Source: Cafeteria roenbergensis (Eukaryota > Sar > Bigyra > Bicosoecida > Cafeteriaceae). From it: a stretch of DNA of 64,000 bases. Location: contig VLTN01000027.1 in NCBI GenBank assembly GCA_008330645.1, forward strand, positions 310,001-374,000, written 5' to 3'. The notes below the pieces were generated by a model that was not told the DNA's origin, did not search any database, and was given only the letters and a program-made list of their open reading frames with translations. Made by a program: the position numbers and the translations under genes. This document shows positions 35,301 through 47,300 of this stretch, in pieces (the stretch's first letter is position 1; the number at the start of each line of letters is the position of its first letter).

Positions 35301-38300
35301 CTGGCCGTGTCCAAGGGCGTGTTCGACCAAGACTGGTTCCCTCCAGTGGAGCTGCGCGGTGCGCTGGGCGGGGCGCATGCCGCCAGGGCCCCGGAGGCTG
35401 CCCGCGCTCGGAAGAGTGGCTCCGGTGGCGTCGTCGGCGAAACCGGCGGCATTGCCGCCGCCGGAAGCGGCAGAGCCGGCGCGGCAGCCGTCGGCCACGG
35501 CCCGACAAAGATGGCCGGAGACCGCAACCCAGTGCGGTTCATTGACCCGAAGCGGTCGAAGTCGTCCCCGAAGTCACCCCCAAGGAAGCCGAGGCAGGGG
35601 ACCGAGGGCGATGCGACGCACAGCAAGGCCACGGGCGGGCGGTCATCCAGCGCGCTGCCAAGGTCCCACAGCATGGCCCAGAAGCACCCAGCGCACGCGG
35701 CCAGCACCAGCTCACCGCTTGCCAGCAGCGGGTCGCTGCGGGAGCCCAGAGCCAAGGCCGAGGGCGCGACCGACGGTGACGGCGCCACCAAGGCCAGGAC
35801 CTCGGGCTCGGCCGTCGCGGCGAAGCGGGCCAAGGCACCCATCCACAGCCTGCGTCGCTCAATGCTGCCCCCCAGGGTTGGGGAGGACACACGACCGCTG
35901 GTCGCGCCCGGATCGATGGTCACGCCTTCTCGCCGCTCCCTGGTTTCGGCAGCAACAGGGGACGGGGTCCTGCGCACTGGATCCTCGGCCCCCATGCGGG
36001 CTGCCTCCCGCCCTCGCGAGGTCGTCATCCACCCCATCGTCGACCTGTCGGCTCGCACCTGCGGGCCCTCGTCCCCCAGCCGCGCGATGGAGCTCGCGGT
36101 GCAGGCCGTCATCGCCACGGAGCACATCGACGTGGACGCCAACCTGTCGGGCGTGGCCTACCAAAGCGTGATGAAGTCGCTCAGCCGCCAGATGGGCCGC
36201 TTGCAAGCGATCAAGGCCATGCCGCGGTCGGTCCAGCCGGTGGGCCCTGGGGGCGTCATGGTGCAGGTGCCACAGGCGCCGCCCCTCCGGGTGGTGTACG
36301 CAATCGCCGCGACTCACATCGAGGCCAACCCCCAGGCCTACGTGTGGCGGCAGGTCGTGCACCAGCTGACTGCTGGGTGGCCGCACTGCTTCCCGCCGGA
36401 CTCCGTGAGCGAGATGGTGGCTATCCTCCGAGAGATTCGCCGCTTTGGGCTGTTCACGGACACGATGAAGAGCGGCGGCTTCTCCGGCGGCATTGGCGCG
36501 CCTGGCGGTGCGGCAAAGAAGCCCCGGGACGAGGATCGCTCCCAGATGCCAGTGCACGTGCAGGAGCGCCGAGAGGAGGAGGTGGCCTGGCGCCTCATCG
36601 CGCTCCACTCCCGCTGGGTGCCCGTGGTCCTCCTGCTGGACGACATGCACTTGGCGCGCCAGCGGGACTGGGAGATCACGGCATCGGTCGCGCGCCGCCT
36701 CGCTGGCTTCGGCGCAGGCACCGCTGACGCTCGCTTCCGGAGCTGGGAGAAGGGCGGCGGAGCTGGCGGCGGCGGCCTGAGCAGGCGCACCTCCGCGTCG
36801 GGTCCGTGGGAATCGCGCGAGGAGGAGTGGGCGCGGTCGAGGTGCGTCATGTGCGCCACGGCGGTGCCGATGCATCTCGTGCACCACCGCCCCATCTTCG
36901 CCGAGCCTCCCGCGGGGTACTTTGAGATGCTGGCGCTGGGGTCGTGCAGCGTGCTGGAGGCGCAGCCCTTCACCATGGACGACGCCCGAGACGCCATCGC
37001 TGGCCACTTCCAGGTGGAGGCCGGCGGAGTCCCCGCAGCGCTCGTCCACGCCGCTTTCAGCATGTCCGGAGGCATGCCGCGCGGCATCAAGCAGGTGGTC
37101 AAGGCGCTCGCCGAGGGCGGGAAGATCACGATGCGCAAGGCGAGGAAGGAAAAGCCGGCGCGCCTTGTCGTGGACCTCGGGGGGCTGGCGCTGCTCCCGC
37201 TGCCGTACGAGGCCGACCGCATCAGCTCGGCCGCGCTTGACCGGCTGCCGCCCGCGGCAGTGATGCTTGCCAAGGCAGCGGCCGTGCTCGCAGTCGGCGG
37301 AGGCACCTCTTGCCTCATCTTCCACGTGCCCATGCTGCTCGACACTCACCCGGCCGTTGCGGGCCGCAAGCTCATGGTGAAGCGCACCCGCCGGGCCTCC
37401 GCTAGCGCCATGCGGCCGGGAGCCAAGCCCCGCGACGGATCCGAGTCGGAAAGCGACGGCGACGACGACGAGGAGGGAACGGAAGCGGAGATCGCGGCGT
37501 TCAAGGCGGCGGCTATCCAGCGGCGCTCCGTGTCAAAGGGGCGCGGGAAGACCATGTTCAAGCCTACCGTTGTCCAGTCCGGCCGCGCGAGCCTGCCCAC
37601 CAGCCGGGTGCTGCTGGAGAGCAAGGCGGTGCTGCCGTTTGCGCCGCGGTCCCCGGTCATGCCCGCGATGCCTTCGGATGGGTCCGGGTCGGCCACGGCA
37701 TCCGCCGGCCAGAAAACGCCTGGCGTCTGGGCGTCTGAGTCCGAGGAGACCAATGCCCGGTCGCCCGTTGGCAGCAGCTCGCCGGCGCAGTCTCGGGCGC
37801 ACTTGGCAGGGCCGCGCATGCTTGACCCCCGTCGCGGACGCTCGGCCAGCACCGGGGCCGCGCCTGCAAGCTCCACCAACTCGACCAGCTCCAAGGGCTG
37901 GGCGCTGGGCCTCCCGGCCTTCGCGCTCGAGAAGGCCGCTGAGAGCGCCGGCTTCAGCCTCGAGGCGGGGCTTCGCTCGCTCCTCGACTACGGCCTGATT
38001 CGGCTGGAGCGCTGCGAGTCTCCTGTGCCGACTGGCAACCCGCAGGGCGTGATTGCCAAGCTCCGCCGCGCCGCGGCTCGGGGCCCGGGAGGCGCAAACT
38101 CGCCGCGCGAGCACCACTTCCAGTACCCGCCTGCCGCCGGCCAGCACCGCTTGGACGACGAGTCCTCCAGCGACGAGTCCGAGTCTGAGGGCGGGCTGTG
38201 GACCTCTGATTGCGTCACCGACTCGGAGGACTCCGACGGGGACAGCTCGTCCGGGTCCGACTCCGAGTCCGACGAGGAGGCCCACAGGCTGGTGGGCATG

Positions 38301-41300
38301 GGGGAGTCGGGCGGCGCGCTGGACAGCTCCTCGCCGGGCGACCACAACGCCAGCTGGGGCAAGCGAAAGCTTCCGCCCGAGCCCCCGTCCAAGCCGCGTG
38401 CGCCCGCCCGTCGCCGCACACGCCGCAGCCGCGACTCGGAGGGCACCAAGCGCCGCGGGCGCTCCGGCAGCGGCGACCCCGCGCCGTCGCGCACCGAGGC
38501 GGGCGGCCCGGGCCAAGCGCCCGAGCCCACTTCAGCCAGCCGTGCAGAGTCGAGGTCGTCCAAGAGCGCGGCGTCCTCCGGGGCAGCGTCCGTTGGGGGA
38601 GATGACGTCATCAAGGTGGGCGTGCCGGCTGGCGCCCGCGGGAACGCGGGCAAGCGTGGAGTCCGCCTTGTTGAGACGGCGTCGGCACTCAGCCTCGGAG
38701 GCGCCCAGGCTGCCGAGCCCGCGCGCAAGGCTTCTAAGTCAAGGGCGAAGCTGCGCCGCGTGGAGCGCGGGCTGCGAGCGGCGCAAGAGCTGCAATCCTT
38801 CTCGCGCCGGCGGGAGGAGGTGGTGTTCGCCTTCGCGTCTGGGTTCGTTCGCGACGCCATCTATCACCGCGTCCTGCACAAGCACCGTCAACGGCTCCAC
38901 CTCGCGGCGTCGCGGGTGGTTGCGGCCATGCCTCCGTCCGCGAGCCCGCCCTTCTTGCGCAGCGAGCGCGAGCGCGCCAAGCACCTGTACCGGCACCTCG
39001 TCCTCGCGGAGAAGAAGGAGCGGTCCGAGCTTGTCTTCAAGTGCTTCTTCGAAGCCTCGCCAGACCAGGAGGGCGTGCGGGGCGACGCCCGGAAGCGAAA
39101 GCCTGCGAGCCGTCCCGCGTCGACGCGGCAGCCGCCTCAGCCCGTTGCCCCGCCTGCAGCGACAGCGGCAGCGCAGGCAGCTGCGGCGGCAACAGCAGCG
39201 GCGGCGGCAACGCCGCCTGCATCCGCAGTGCCTGGTGCAGCTGCCGCGGCTGCAGCAGCGAGCCCGCGGACCGGTATCGCGATGTCGAGCGATTCGACGA
39301 AGCAGCAAGCGGCAGGCTTTGCCGTGCCCACCGGCACGATGGAGTCGGCGGCATCGGATGAGGCTGTGCCAACTGACGAGGGCGTCGGGCCTGCCGGCTC
39401 GACGGCGGACTCGGGTTCGTCGCGAACCGGGGGCAAGGCCGACGCGCGAATTGCGGCCCTCGCGCACGTCACCACCGGCAAGACTATGGTGCATGCGACC
39501 ATGGCCGACGGCTCGTTCGCGCCTCACGAGGACGAAGTTGCGTCCCTCAGCTCTGGGGACAACGACAAGGAAGTTGGCGGACAGGCAAAGCGGGCTTCCG
39601 ACGCGTCGGAGCCGGACATGACTGCCCTGGGCTCGGGCGTAGACCAGCAGGCAGCTCCCTCCCAGACGCACGGCGACGACCACTTGGCGGCAATTGGGTT
39701 CGCGTCGTCCGCCGCCGCAGGACACCAGTCCGTCAGCCAGGACGGACGCTGTGCGGACGAGGGGTACCCTGCTTCGACCGGCTCCTCGAGCCACGCACTG
39801 CCTGTTGTCGTCGGCGCGGGGGACGGGACGGCTCTCGAGTCCGTCAGGGGACAGAGTCCCGCAAGTGCCACTGGTCGAGGCGCCAAGTCGCGGACCGGCC
39901 CTGGCTCTGCCGGAAGCAGGACCGCGCACTTCTTCGATGGGCCGGCGCCTGAGATGCCGGCTTGCTCTGCGCGTCAGTCGAGAGCTACAGCGGCAGCGGC
40001 AGCTGCAGCCGCTGCTGCTACCGGTGCTGCTGCATCGACGGGTGGTCGCTCGTCCAGCAGCCCGCCGATCCGCCCTCGCCCGAGCCGGCAAGGGTCCGCA
40101 CATCCGAGGGCTGGGAGCAGGCTGGGCGGCAAGCGGCAGCATGAGACGTCGCCGCCAGACCCCCGCCAGCGCTTGCTGCTGCGACTCCACGCAGGGATGC
40201 GCGCTGCGGACCGCACTGCCTCCACCATCGCAGGCATCGTGAGCGGCGCGGGGCGGGTGGGCGCCGGGGTGGCAGCAGCCTCGGTTGCGGACATGCACTC
40301 TCATCGCGGCGGTCAGCGGCGCTCCAACGCTGCCGAGTCGGCCACGGTGGATGAGTCAGTGCGAGGCTTCAGGACCGCGCCGTCCGTGGCGCATGGCCTT
40401 CACCGGGTCATGTCCGTTGCGGATCCGTCTGGCCTCCGGAACTCGGGCTCTGCCCTGACTGGAATGCGAAACCTGGAGCCGCCGACGCCGCGCCTTGCCG
40501 GCGAATCGAGTGCGGGAACGCCCCGCGGCTATACGGGCAGGGCAGAGTGCGCCGCGGCCGCCGCCGCTGCTGCCCCCGCAATCGATCGGATGCCGGGCCT
40601 GAGGCACGCGGACGTGCTCAGCGTCGTGACACGCAAGGCCGTCCGCGCCGCGATCCGAGGCATCGTCACGGCGCAGGAGATGGACAACCACGACAACGAG
40701 CGGGACGGCCTTGACGGCAGGCGGGCCCAGGGACGGGGCGTGGACTCGGGCGCGGCGGCCAGCAGCCCCGACGGCCCGAGCGGTGGCGGCAGTCCTACCG
40801 TCGTCAATGGCGGCTCGGAGCTGGGGCTGGGGCTGGGCGGGCCCCACGACTCCTTCACCAGCGACCGCCAGGCGGGCCAGGCTCTCCCCGGCGCAACGGC
40901 TGCAAAGCCGGTGTCGGCCAGCCACGAGCAGATGACGCCGATTGCCACCTCGTCGCGCCCCATCCACCTTGGGAACCGCGGGGCTTCGGCCACAACGGAC
41001 GCTGCGCGCATGGGCCTTGCGCCCGGTCATCGCGTGACTGCCTCGGCCAAGTCGCCGCTGGTCGCTGCGGTGAGCACGGGAGGGGAAGCCTCGCCGTCGC
41101 ACCCGGCAGTCCATGTCGGTCACACGTCCGGCGGCCCCGGATTCCTGAGCGAGGAGGACATCCCTCGGCAGGAACCGGCTGCAGCCGCGTTCGGAGCGGG
41201 ATTGCCGCCGTCCTCCCGGCCAGGCGGGCGCGGCCCGTCCGTGCCAGGCAACCAGCGGACAAGACGGCAGTCGACGCTCGTGACTGCGCTGGAGAAGGAG

Positions 41301-44300
41301 CTTGGCGAGGACTCGGACGACGAGGGCGGCAAGCGCCCTCACCCCCTGAAGCGCCCGACGAATCGGCCCTCTCCGCCCCCACCTGCCAAGCACAAGCCTG
41401 CCCCGTCAGGCACGACCATGGCCCCGGGACCGCGCCCCCCCCCTCGCAGCAGCGAGGACGAGAGCGGCTCGCGTCGCGACCTGACCGGCACCCTGTCTGT
41501 GCGGGCTCCAGCCGAAGGCAAGATCAAGGAGTCACCGAGTCCCATCGCCGACGCCACCGCGGGACCCGGCAGCAAGGGCCGCCACCCTCGGCTGTCGCCG
41601 CCAGCGGACCTGGGTCCGAGCGACGAGGGCTCGCAGACCGTGCAGCGGCTGACGAGCAGGAACACCGGGGCCTTCTCCAGCCACGGCATGGCCTCGCTGC
41701 CGCCGACGGCCCGCGCGACCATCACCGACTTTGCCACTGTGCCCGCGGGGAAGGGCCAGAGACAGCCGCGCCAGACGGCATCCAGGCCCAGTCGCGAGGA
41801 TGGCCTCGCGCCCCTCGTGTCGGAGCCGGCCCACCGAGGTAGGCCTCCGAGCGGCTCCCGCCCAACGCCCAAGTCGTCGTCCGGCCTGACGTCGCCGGCA
41901 AAGTCCGCGACCGGGCACGTCAACCACGCGTCCCCAGTCCGCGGCGGCTCGCACACCATGTCCCAGCACGGGCAGGCGCCGGCGCGGAAGGAGACGGAGT
42001 TGGTGGTGGCGGTGAGCGAGTCGAAGACCTCGTGGTGGCGCCGCATCGTCCTGGCCTGCTGCGGGGCCACGACAGCCGCCCCGGGGGCAGGGGCCTCCCC
42101 GAGAGCAAGCAGGGATGGCCGCCGGCCCGCGGCGGCCGGGGGTGGCGCGGGGTCGACGTCCGACCCGCGCTGGAGCGCCGGACGCAGGGGCAGCTCAAGC
42201 CACCGCAGCTCGACTGGGCGCGACGCGGGGGCCGGGGTCACTGTCACCGCCGACGCCAAACACGGGGCCAGCAGCGGCGCCGCGCAGGTCAGCCCCGCGG
42301 CAGCGTGGACGTCTGGCCGCGACGCGAAGCACGCGCCGCCCGAGCTGGCGTCGTCCGTTGCTTCCCCGAGCCCGGTGCTTGTCCACCCGGCGGACGGCGA
42401 GGCGCGCAAGTCGGTCGTCGGCACGACTGGCTTGCCCAAGGCGCTTGCCTCGGGCCACGGGCGGGAGTCCGGGACAAGGTCAGGCGCAACTGGCGGGTCG
42501 CAGGCCCACTCTTACAACAGATCCGGCTTCGGCTTGACCGACCCGAGATCTCCGGAAATTGGCATGGTCGGCGGCGTCAGCGGCATTGAGGGGGACGACG
42601 ACGAGCAGCGCCCCGGCAACACGCTCTCGAGCTCGCACAGCTCCTTTGACCAGGATGGCGAGGAGGACGACGACACCGGATCGCTGCTGCCAGGGGCAGC
42701 GAGCGTGGACAGCGATGAGCGCCAGCGGCACCACGTGCCCAAGCTTGACCTGGGTCACGGAAGGGGCCGCCGGGAGAGCGGGAGCACCTCCCGCCGCATC
42801 GAAGGAAGGCAGGTGGACATCTCCAGCCCCGCCGGGACGACCGGGCTGCTCGGCATTGGGGGGCCGGCGCTGGCCCACTCCGCCGGCGTGGTCGGGGGCA
42901 CCTCTGACTCGGGGTCCCACGGAGACCCGGGTGGGGTCTTGGGCGACTCCTTCGGCGTGAGCGCGGTGCTCGACCCCGAAGGCGGCGGTCTCGGCAGCGA
43001 CGGCAGGCCACCGAGCCCCGGGCGTCCGCACGCCGGCGCTGGCGACCGCTCAGACCCTGCCGTGCTTGGCGGCAGCCTCGACGACGCACCGCACGTCAAC
43101 GCTGTGGCGTCGCCCGCGGTGGTAAGCGCGATGGCGGGCCATCGCCAAGCCAGGCCCGCCGGCTCGGACCTCGCCAGCGAGGCTGGCAAGCGCGCCGCTC
43201 GCTTGCCCCGGCAAAGCCACCTCAGGGGCATCATGGCGTCTCAGCACGCTGGGGCGCTCACCGCTCGCCCCGACTTCCCAACTGCAGGCGCTTCTCGTGC
43301 CGGCCGGCACTCCGGCGGCGCGCATCACAACGCCAGCCTCAGCTCGCTGAGCGGAGCGGTCACGGATCGCCAGCCCGCGACGCACCTGTCCGGAACAGCA
43401 GCCATGACCACCGTGTACGCAACTACAAAGTTCCATCGCCCCGTTGGCCGCGTCGCTCGGCAGAGCAGCTACACTGGCAACTGGGTGCAGCAGACGGCCA
43501 AGGGCGGCGGCGACGACAGCCCGGCGGGACTGGACTCGGCTGGCGGGGGCTTCGCCCTTGACTCCGCCTCCGTGGCCTCTGATTCGACCCGCAAGAGTGG
43601 CGTCATCACGCTGGTGGAGAGGAAGGAGCAGGCCATGCCAACCGGCCGCCGCATCTCGGAGCCCGGCTCGGAGATGGTCATGCCGCGGCCCGCGAGCCAG
43701 GCTGACAGCCACGGCACCCCGGCCGCGAGGGGCGACTCCAGCCACCCGTTGCACCCGGACAACTTCAAGCGCTCCTTCGCGCGGGGCCTCTCCAGCGGGG
43801 CGAAGCGGACCGGCCCAGGGGCTGGCGACGCTCCGACGGCGCCTCCCAGCGGGCTGCACACGCAGCGGCAGGCGACTGCCGGCAGCCCGGGAGTGTCGTT
43901 CACGTCCTTCGACGCCCAGGCGCGGGCCGAGGGCGAGGTCCTTGAGACGCTGAGGCAGGCCACCACCGGGGAGGACATGGGCGGCAGCTTGCGCCTCGCG
44001 CTGGTCGGGTCGTCCGGCTTCCACTTGCTTCGGGCCATGTCTCGCATCGACGCCTGGGACTTTGACTCTCTTGCCGTCGACCGCTTCACCGGAGGCCGGC
44101 CGCTTGTGCCGGTCCTGTCGGGGGTGTTCCGCTACTGGACGCTCTGCCGCAGGCTGCACATCAACGCGGCGGTGGTGGCTGCAGCGGGCCGCTCCATCGA
44201 GAGCCTGCAGCCCACGACGCAGGGGCTGCTCGCCGGGGCGGCCAGGCGGATCCTCGGCAACCATCAGATTGCGTCGCCAGGCAGCCACTGGCTGGGCGCG

Positions 44301-47300
44301 GGGGTGTTGGACACCAGCCGCCCCCTCTCCCAGGCGGACACGGAGACCTTCCTCCCCCGGTGGGTGCGCCAGAGCCGGGCGCCCATGGTCAGCCGGACAA
44401 CGAGCACCGGCTCCCCGGCCCCGGTGCCCCAGCTGCTCTCCGCCGCTGCCTCTTGGCACGCCGGCTCGGGCATGCACGGAGGGCTCCTCGGCTCCGCCAG
44501 CAGCGGCGCCGCGGCGTTCGGGGACTTGGCCGGCGCGCGCGGCCAGCGCTCCGCGGCGTCCAGGGCCGGGCAGGATGAGGTGGAGCTGGCCCTCGGCTCG
44601 CCGCAGGCCACCTGGACGCACGGCAGCATCGCCGTCGCGGCGTCGCGCTGGCCGCTTGCGTACCACTCGGCGGCCAAGGCCGCGGACGCCGTCCAGGCGA
44701 CGCACTTGCTGGTCCACGGCTCGGAGATGAGGCCGCTTGTCGTAATGTTCCCCCTGGAGACGGCGGCCAGCTTCATCGCCGCGGCCTGCCACTCCATTCC
44801 CCTGGCCTCGCGCCGCTGGCCGCGCTCGCGCTCCGTGTCGGCCGCGCTGGCCTCTGCCGGGGCGGCCGCCCACCCTGGCGAGGCGGCGGCCGGCGCGGGA
44901 GGGGTGAGCGGCGCTGCCGCCAGCGTGCCTGCCATTCGCAGAATCACAACCCCGGTGTCCCTGAGGCGGGTGGCCTCCGTGGCTCGCGTCGGGCTGGCGG
45001 CGGAAGGCCGGGCGCTCGCCGACTCGACCAAGCGCAGCCGTTCCCGGCGAGCCCTTCGTATGGCCGAGGCGATCACGCGGGCGTCGTCCAGCCGCTCCCC
45101 GCTCCCTGTGGACGAGGAGGACGGCGCAGCCCCGGCCGCCGGCGCCGCGCCCGCCGCCCGGTCGAGCTCGCCGCCGGCCGAGGACGAGGCCTCCCCGCGG
45201 AGCCCGCACCAGGCCGTGGCAGACGTCTTCGCCGCGCAGGGCAGGCGCAAGCTCACCCCGTCCCAGCAGGCCGCTCGCGGGTCTCGGGGCCCGCTCGCCT
45301 TCATCGCCGCGCTTGCTGCCGACCCTCCCAGCGACTCTTCCGACTTCCCCGTCGCGGCCATCGCTTCGGCCCTGCGCGCCAGCGGCCTCACCGAGGCCCT
45401 GGACAACTGCCTCGATGGGAGCTTCGCCAGCGACGCCGAAGCGCTCGCGGGCAAGTCGCTGGCCGCCAACGCTGGCGGGAGAGCCGGCCTGCAAGCCGCT
45501 GGCACGCCTCTCGGCGGGTCGTTCTCGGCTGGGCCTGTCCCTGCCAGGGAGGGCTCGGCCTCGGCACACCGAGGCCACGGCTCTCCGGCGGCAGGCCCAG
45601 CAGGGGCCAGCGGCGGCCAGCAGCGCAGGAGCAATCTGTCCCGCGAGACCAAGGGCATGGCGCCGGGGGGCGCCCCGACTGCCGCCGCAGCGGCTCCCGC
45701 AAGCGCGACGGCTGCCAGCACGCCGGCACCCACTGATGCTGCTGGAAGCGAGGGGCCCTCTGGGGCCGAGCCTGCGTCGCCGCCGCAGCGACCCACGCAG
45801 CGGCCGCGCAGCGGCAGCGCGTTCCCCAAGGTCTTGGCGGGCATCACGTCCCCTCATCGCGCGATCAACGCGGGCCGCGCGAGCGCCGGTCCGGCGCCTG
45901 GCGCGGCGGCCATGCAGGCGGGCGGCATTGCGCGCCAGCAGGCTGCGCTGAAGCCTCGGCGGAGCCGCGGCGAGCTGCTCGTTCGCTCCGTCGTGCGGCT
46001 TCTGCTCAACAGCGGGTCGCGGCCCGCCACCTCGGTGGACGCTGGTGGCGTTCGCAGGCACGCCAAGCTCCTCATCCGGCTGGCGGCCATGGCGGACGCT
46101 GCGAGCGCGGCCGTGACGGCGCAGGAGGTGTCGGAGATCCGCCGGCGGGGCGGGTCCAGCGGGCCCATCGTCCCCGCGGAGGGCTTGACGCGGTCCGACT
46201 CGCCGACGCTTGACGGGGAGGACGAGCCGACGCGCTACCGCGGCAAGTCTGGCGCCACGACCCCCGCCGTGTCGGGGCACCTCCGCCTCCGCAAGGCGAT
46301 GCGGAAGGCCAACGCCGCCACCGCCATGGCCTCCCAGAAGATGAGCTCGAGGCCGCAGCGGCACGACGCCGACGCCGGCGGCGGGCTCATGTTCGGCGTG
46401 AGCTGGATGCAGCCGGGAGACTCCCCCGACTCCGGCCGCTCTAGCCGGGACCCCATGTACCTCTCGGCGCTGGGCATCTCGGTGGTGTCCGCCGCGGTGC
46501 CCTCGAACGCGACCCCGCGCGCCCACGCCGCCCTCAAGCTGCTGGGCAAGGACCCCGACGGCGAGGAGTCGGTCCCTGCGGCCACCGCCAGGTGCGGCCT
46601 CGCGGGCGTGTGGGGGTCCGCGTCGCTGGCTGACGCCCCGGGCATCATTGCGCGCAAGGCGAGGCGCCGCGCGCTCTGGGGGGGCATCCTCTGCCTGGCC
46701 TCCTCGGCGGAGGTGGCGCGGCCCATGGCGGTGGGGCGCGAGTGGGCCGCCCGCCTGGCGCGAGAGATGGCCGCGGAGGGCCGAGTCGCGCGCAGCAACG
46801 GACAGGCTGCGCCTCCCTACTGCGACGGCGCCGCTCCCCGCGTGGGAGAGTACCAGATGCGCGTTCGCTCCGAGATGGCTGGCCCCATCCTGCGCGAGAT
46901 GCTGCGGCTTGTGCCCAGCCTGTGGCCGGAGTGTGTGGCCAACTTCGAAGCCGGAGCCAAGGCCTGGGCGACGATGCGGAAGCAGCGCCAGCACGGAGCG
47001 GGCTCTGACAGCGCGGCAGCAACGGCTCTGCCGGGCGCGCGATCGGCCATCGTCTTCGGCGACGTGACCAGCCACGGCGGGCGTGACCTGTCCAGCCGGC
47101 GCCTTGCCGCGCTGAGCGGGGAGCCGCGCCGCGAGTCCGGTGCCCGCGAAGACCAGGCTGACGCCTTCAACGAGGACGACGGAGCGCCGAGCGCTCTCCG
47201 CGAGGCGTCCATGAGGGAACTGGTGGAGGGCGACACGTCGCTGTCCACCTCGGGCACTGTGTCGTCGCACTCCTCCCACGAAGCAGACACAGCGGCGGCG

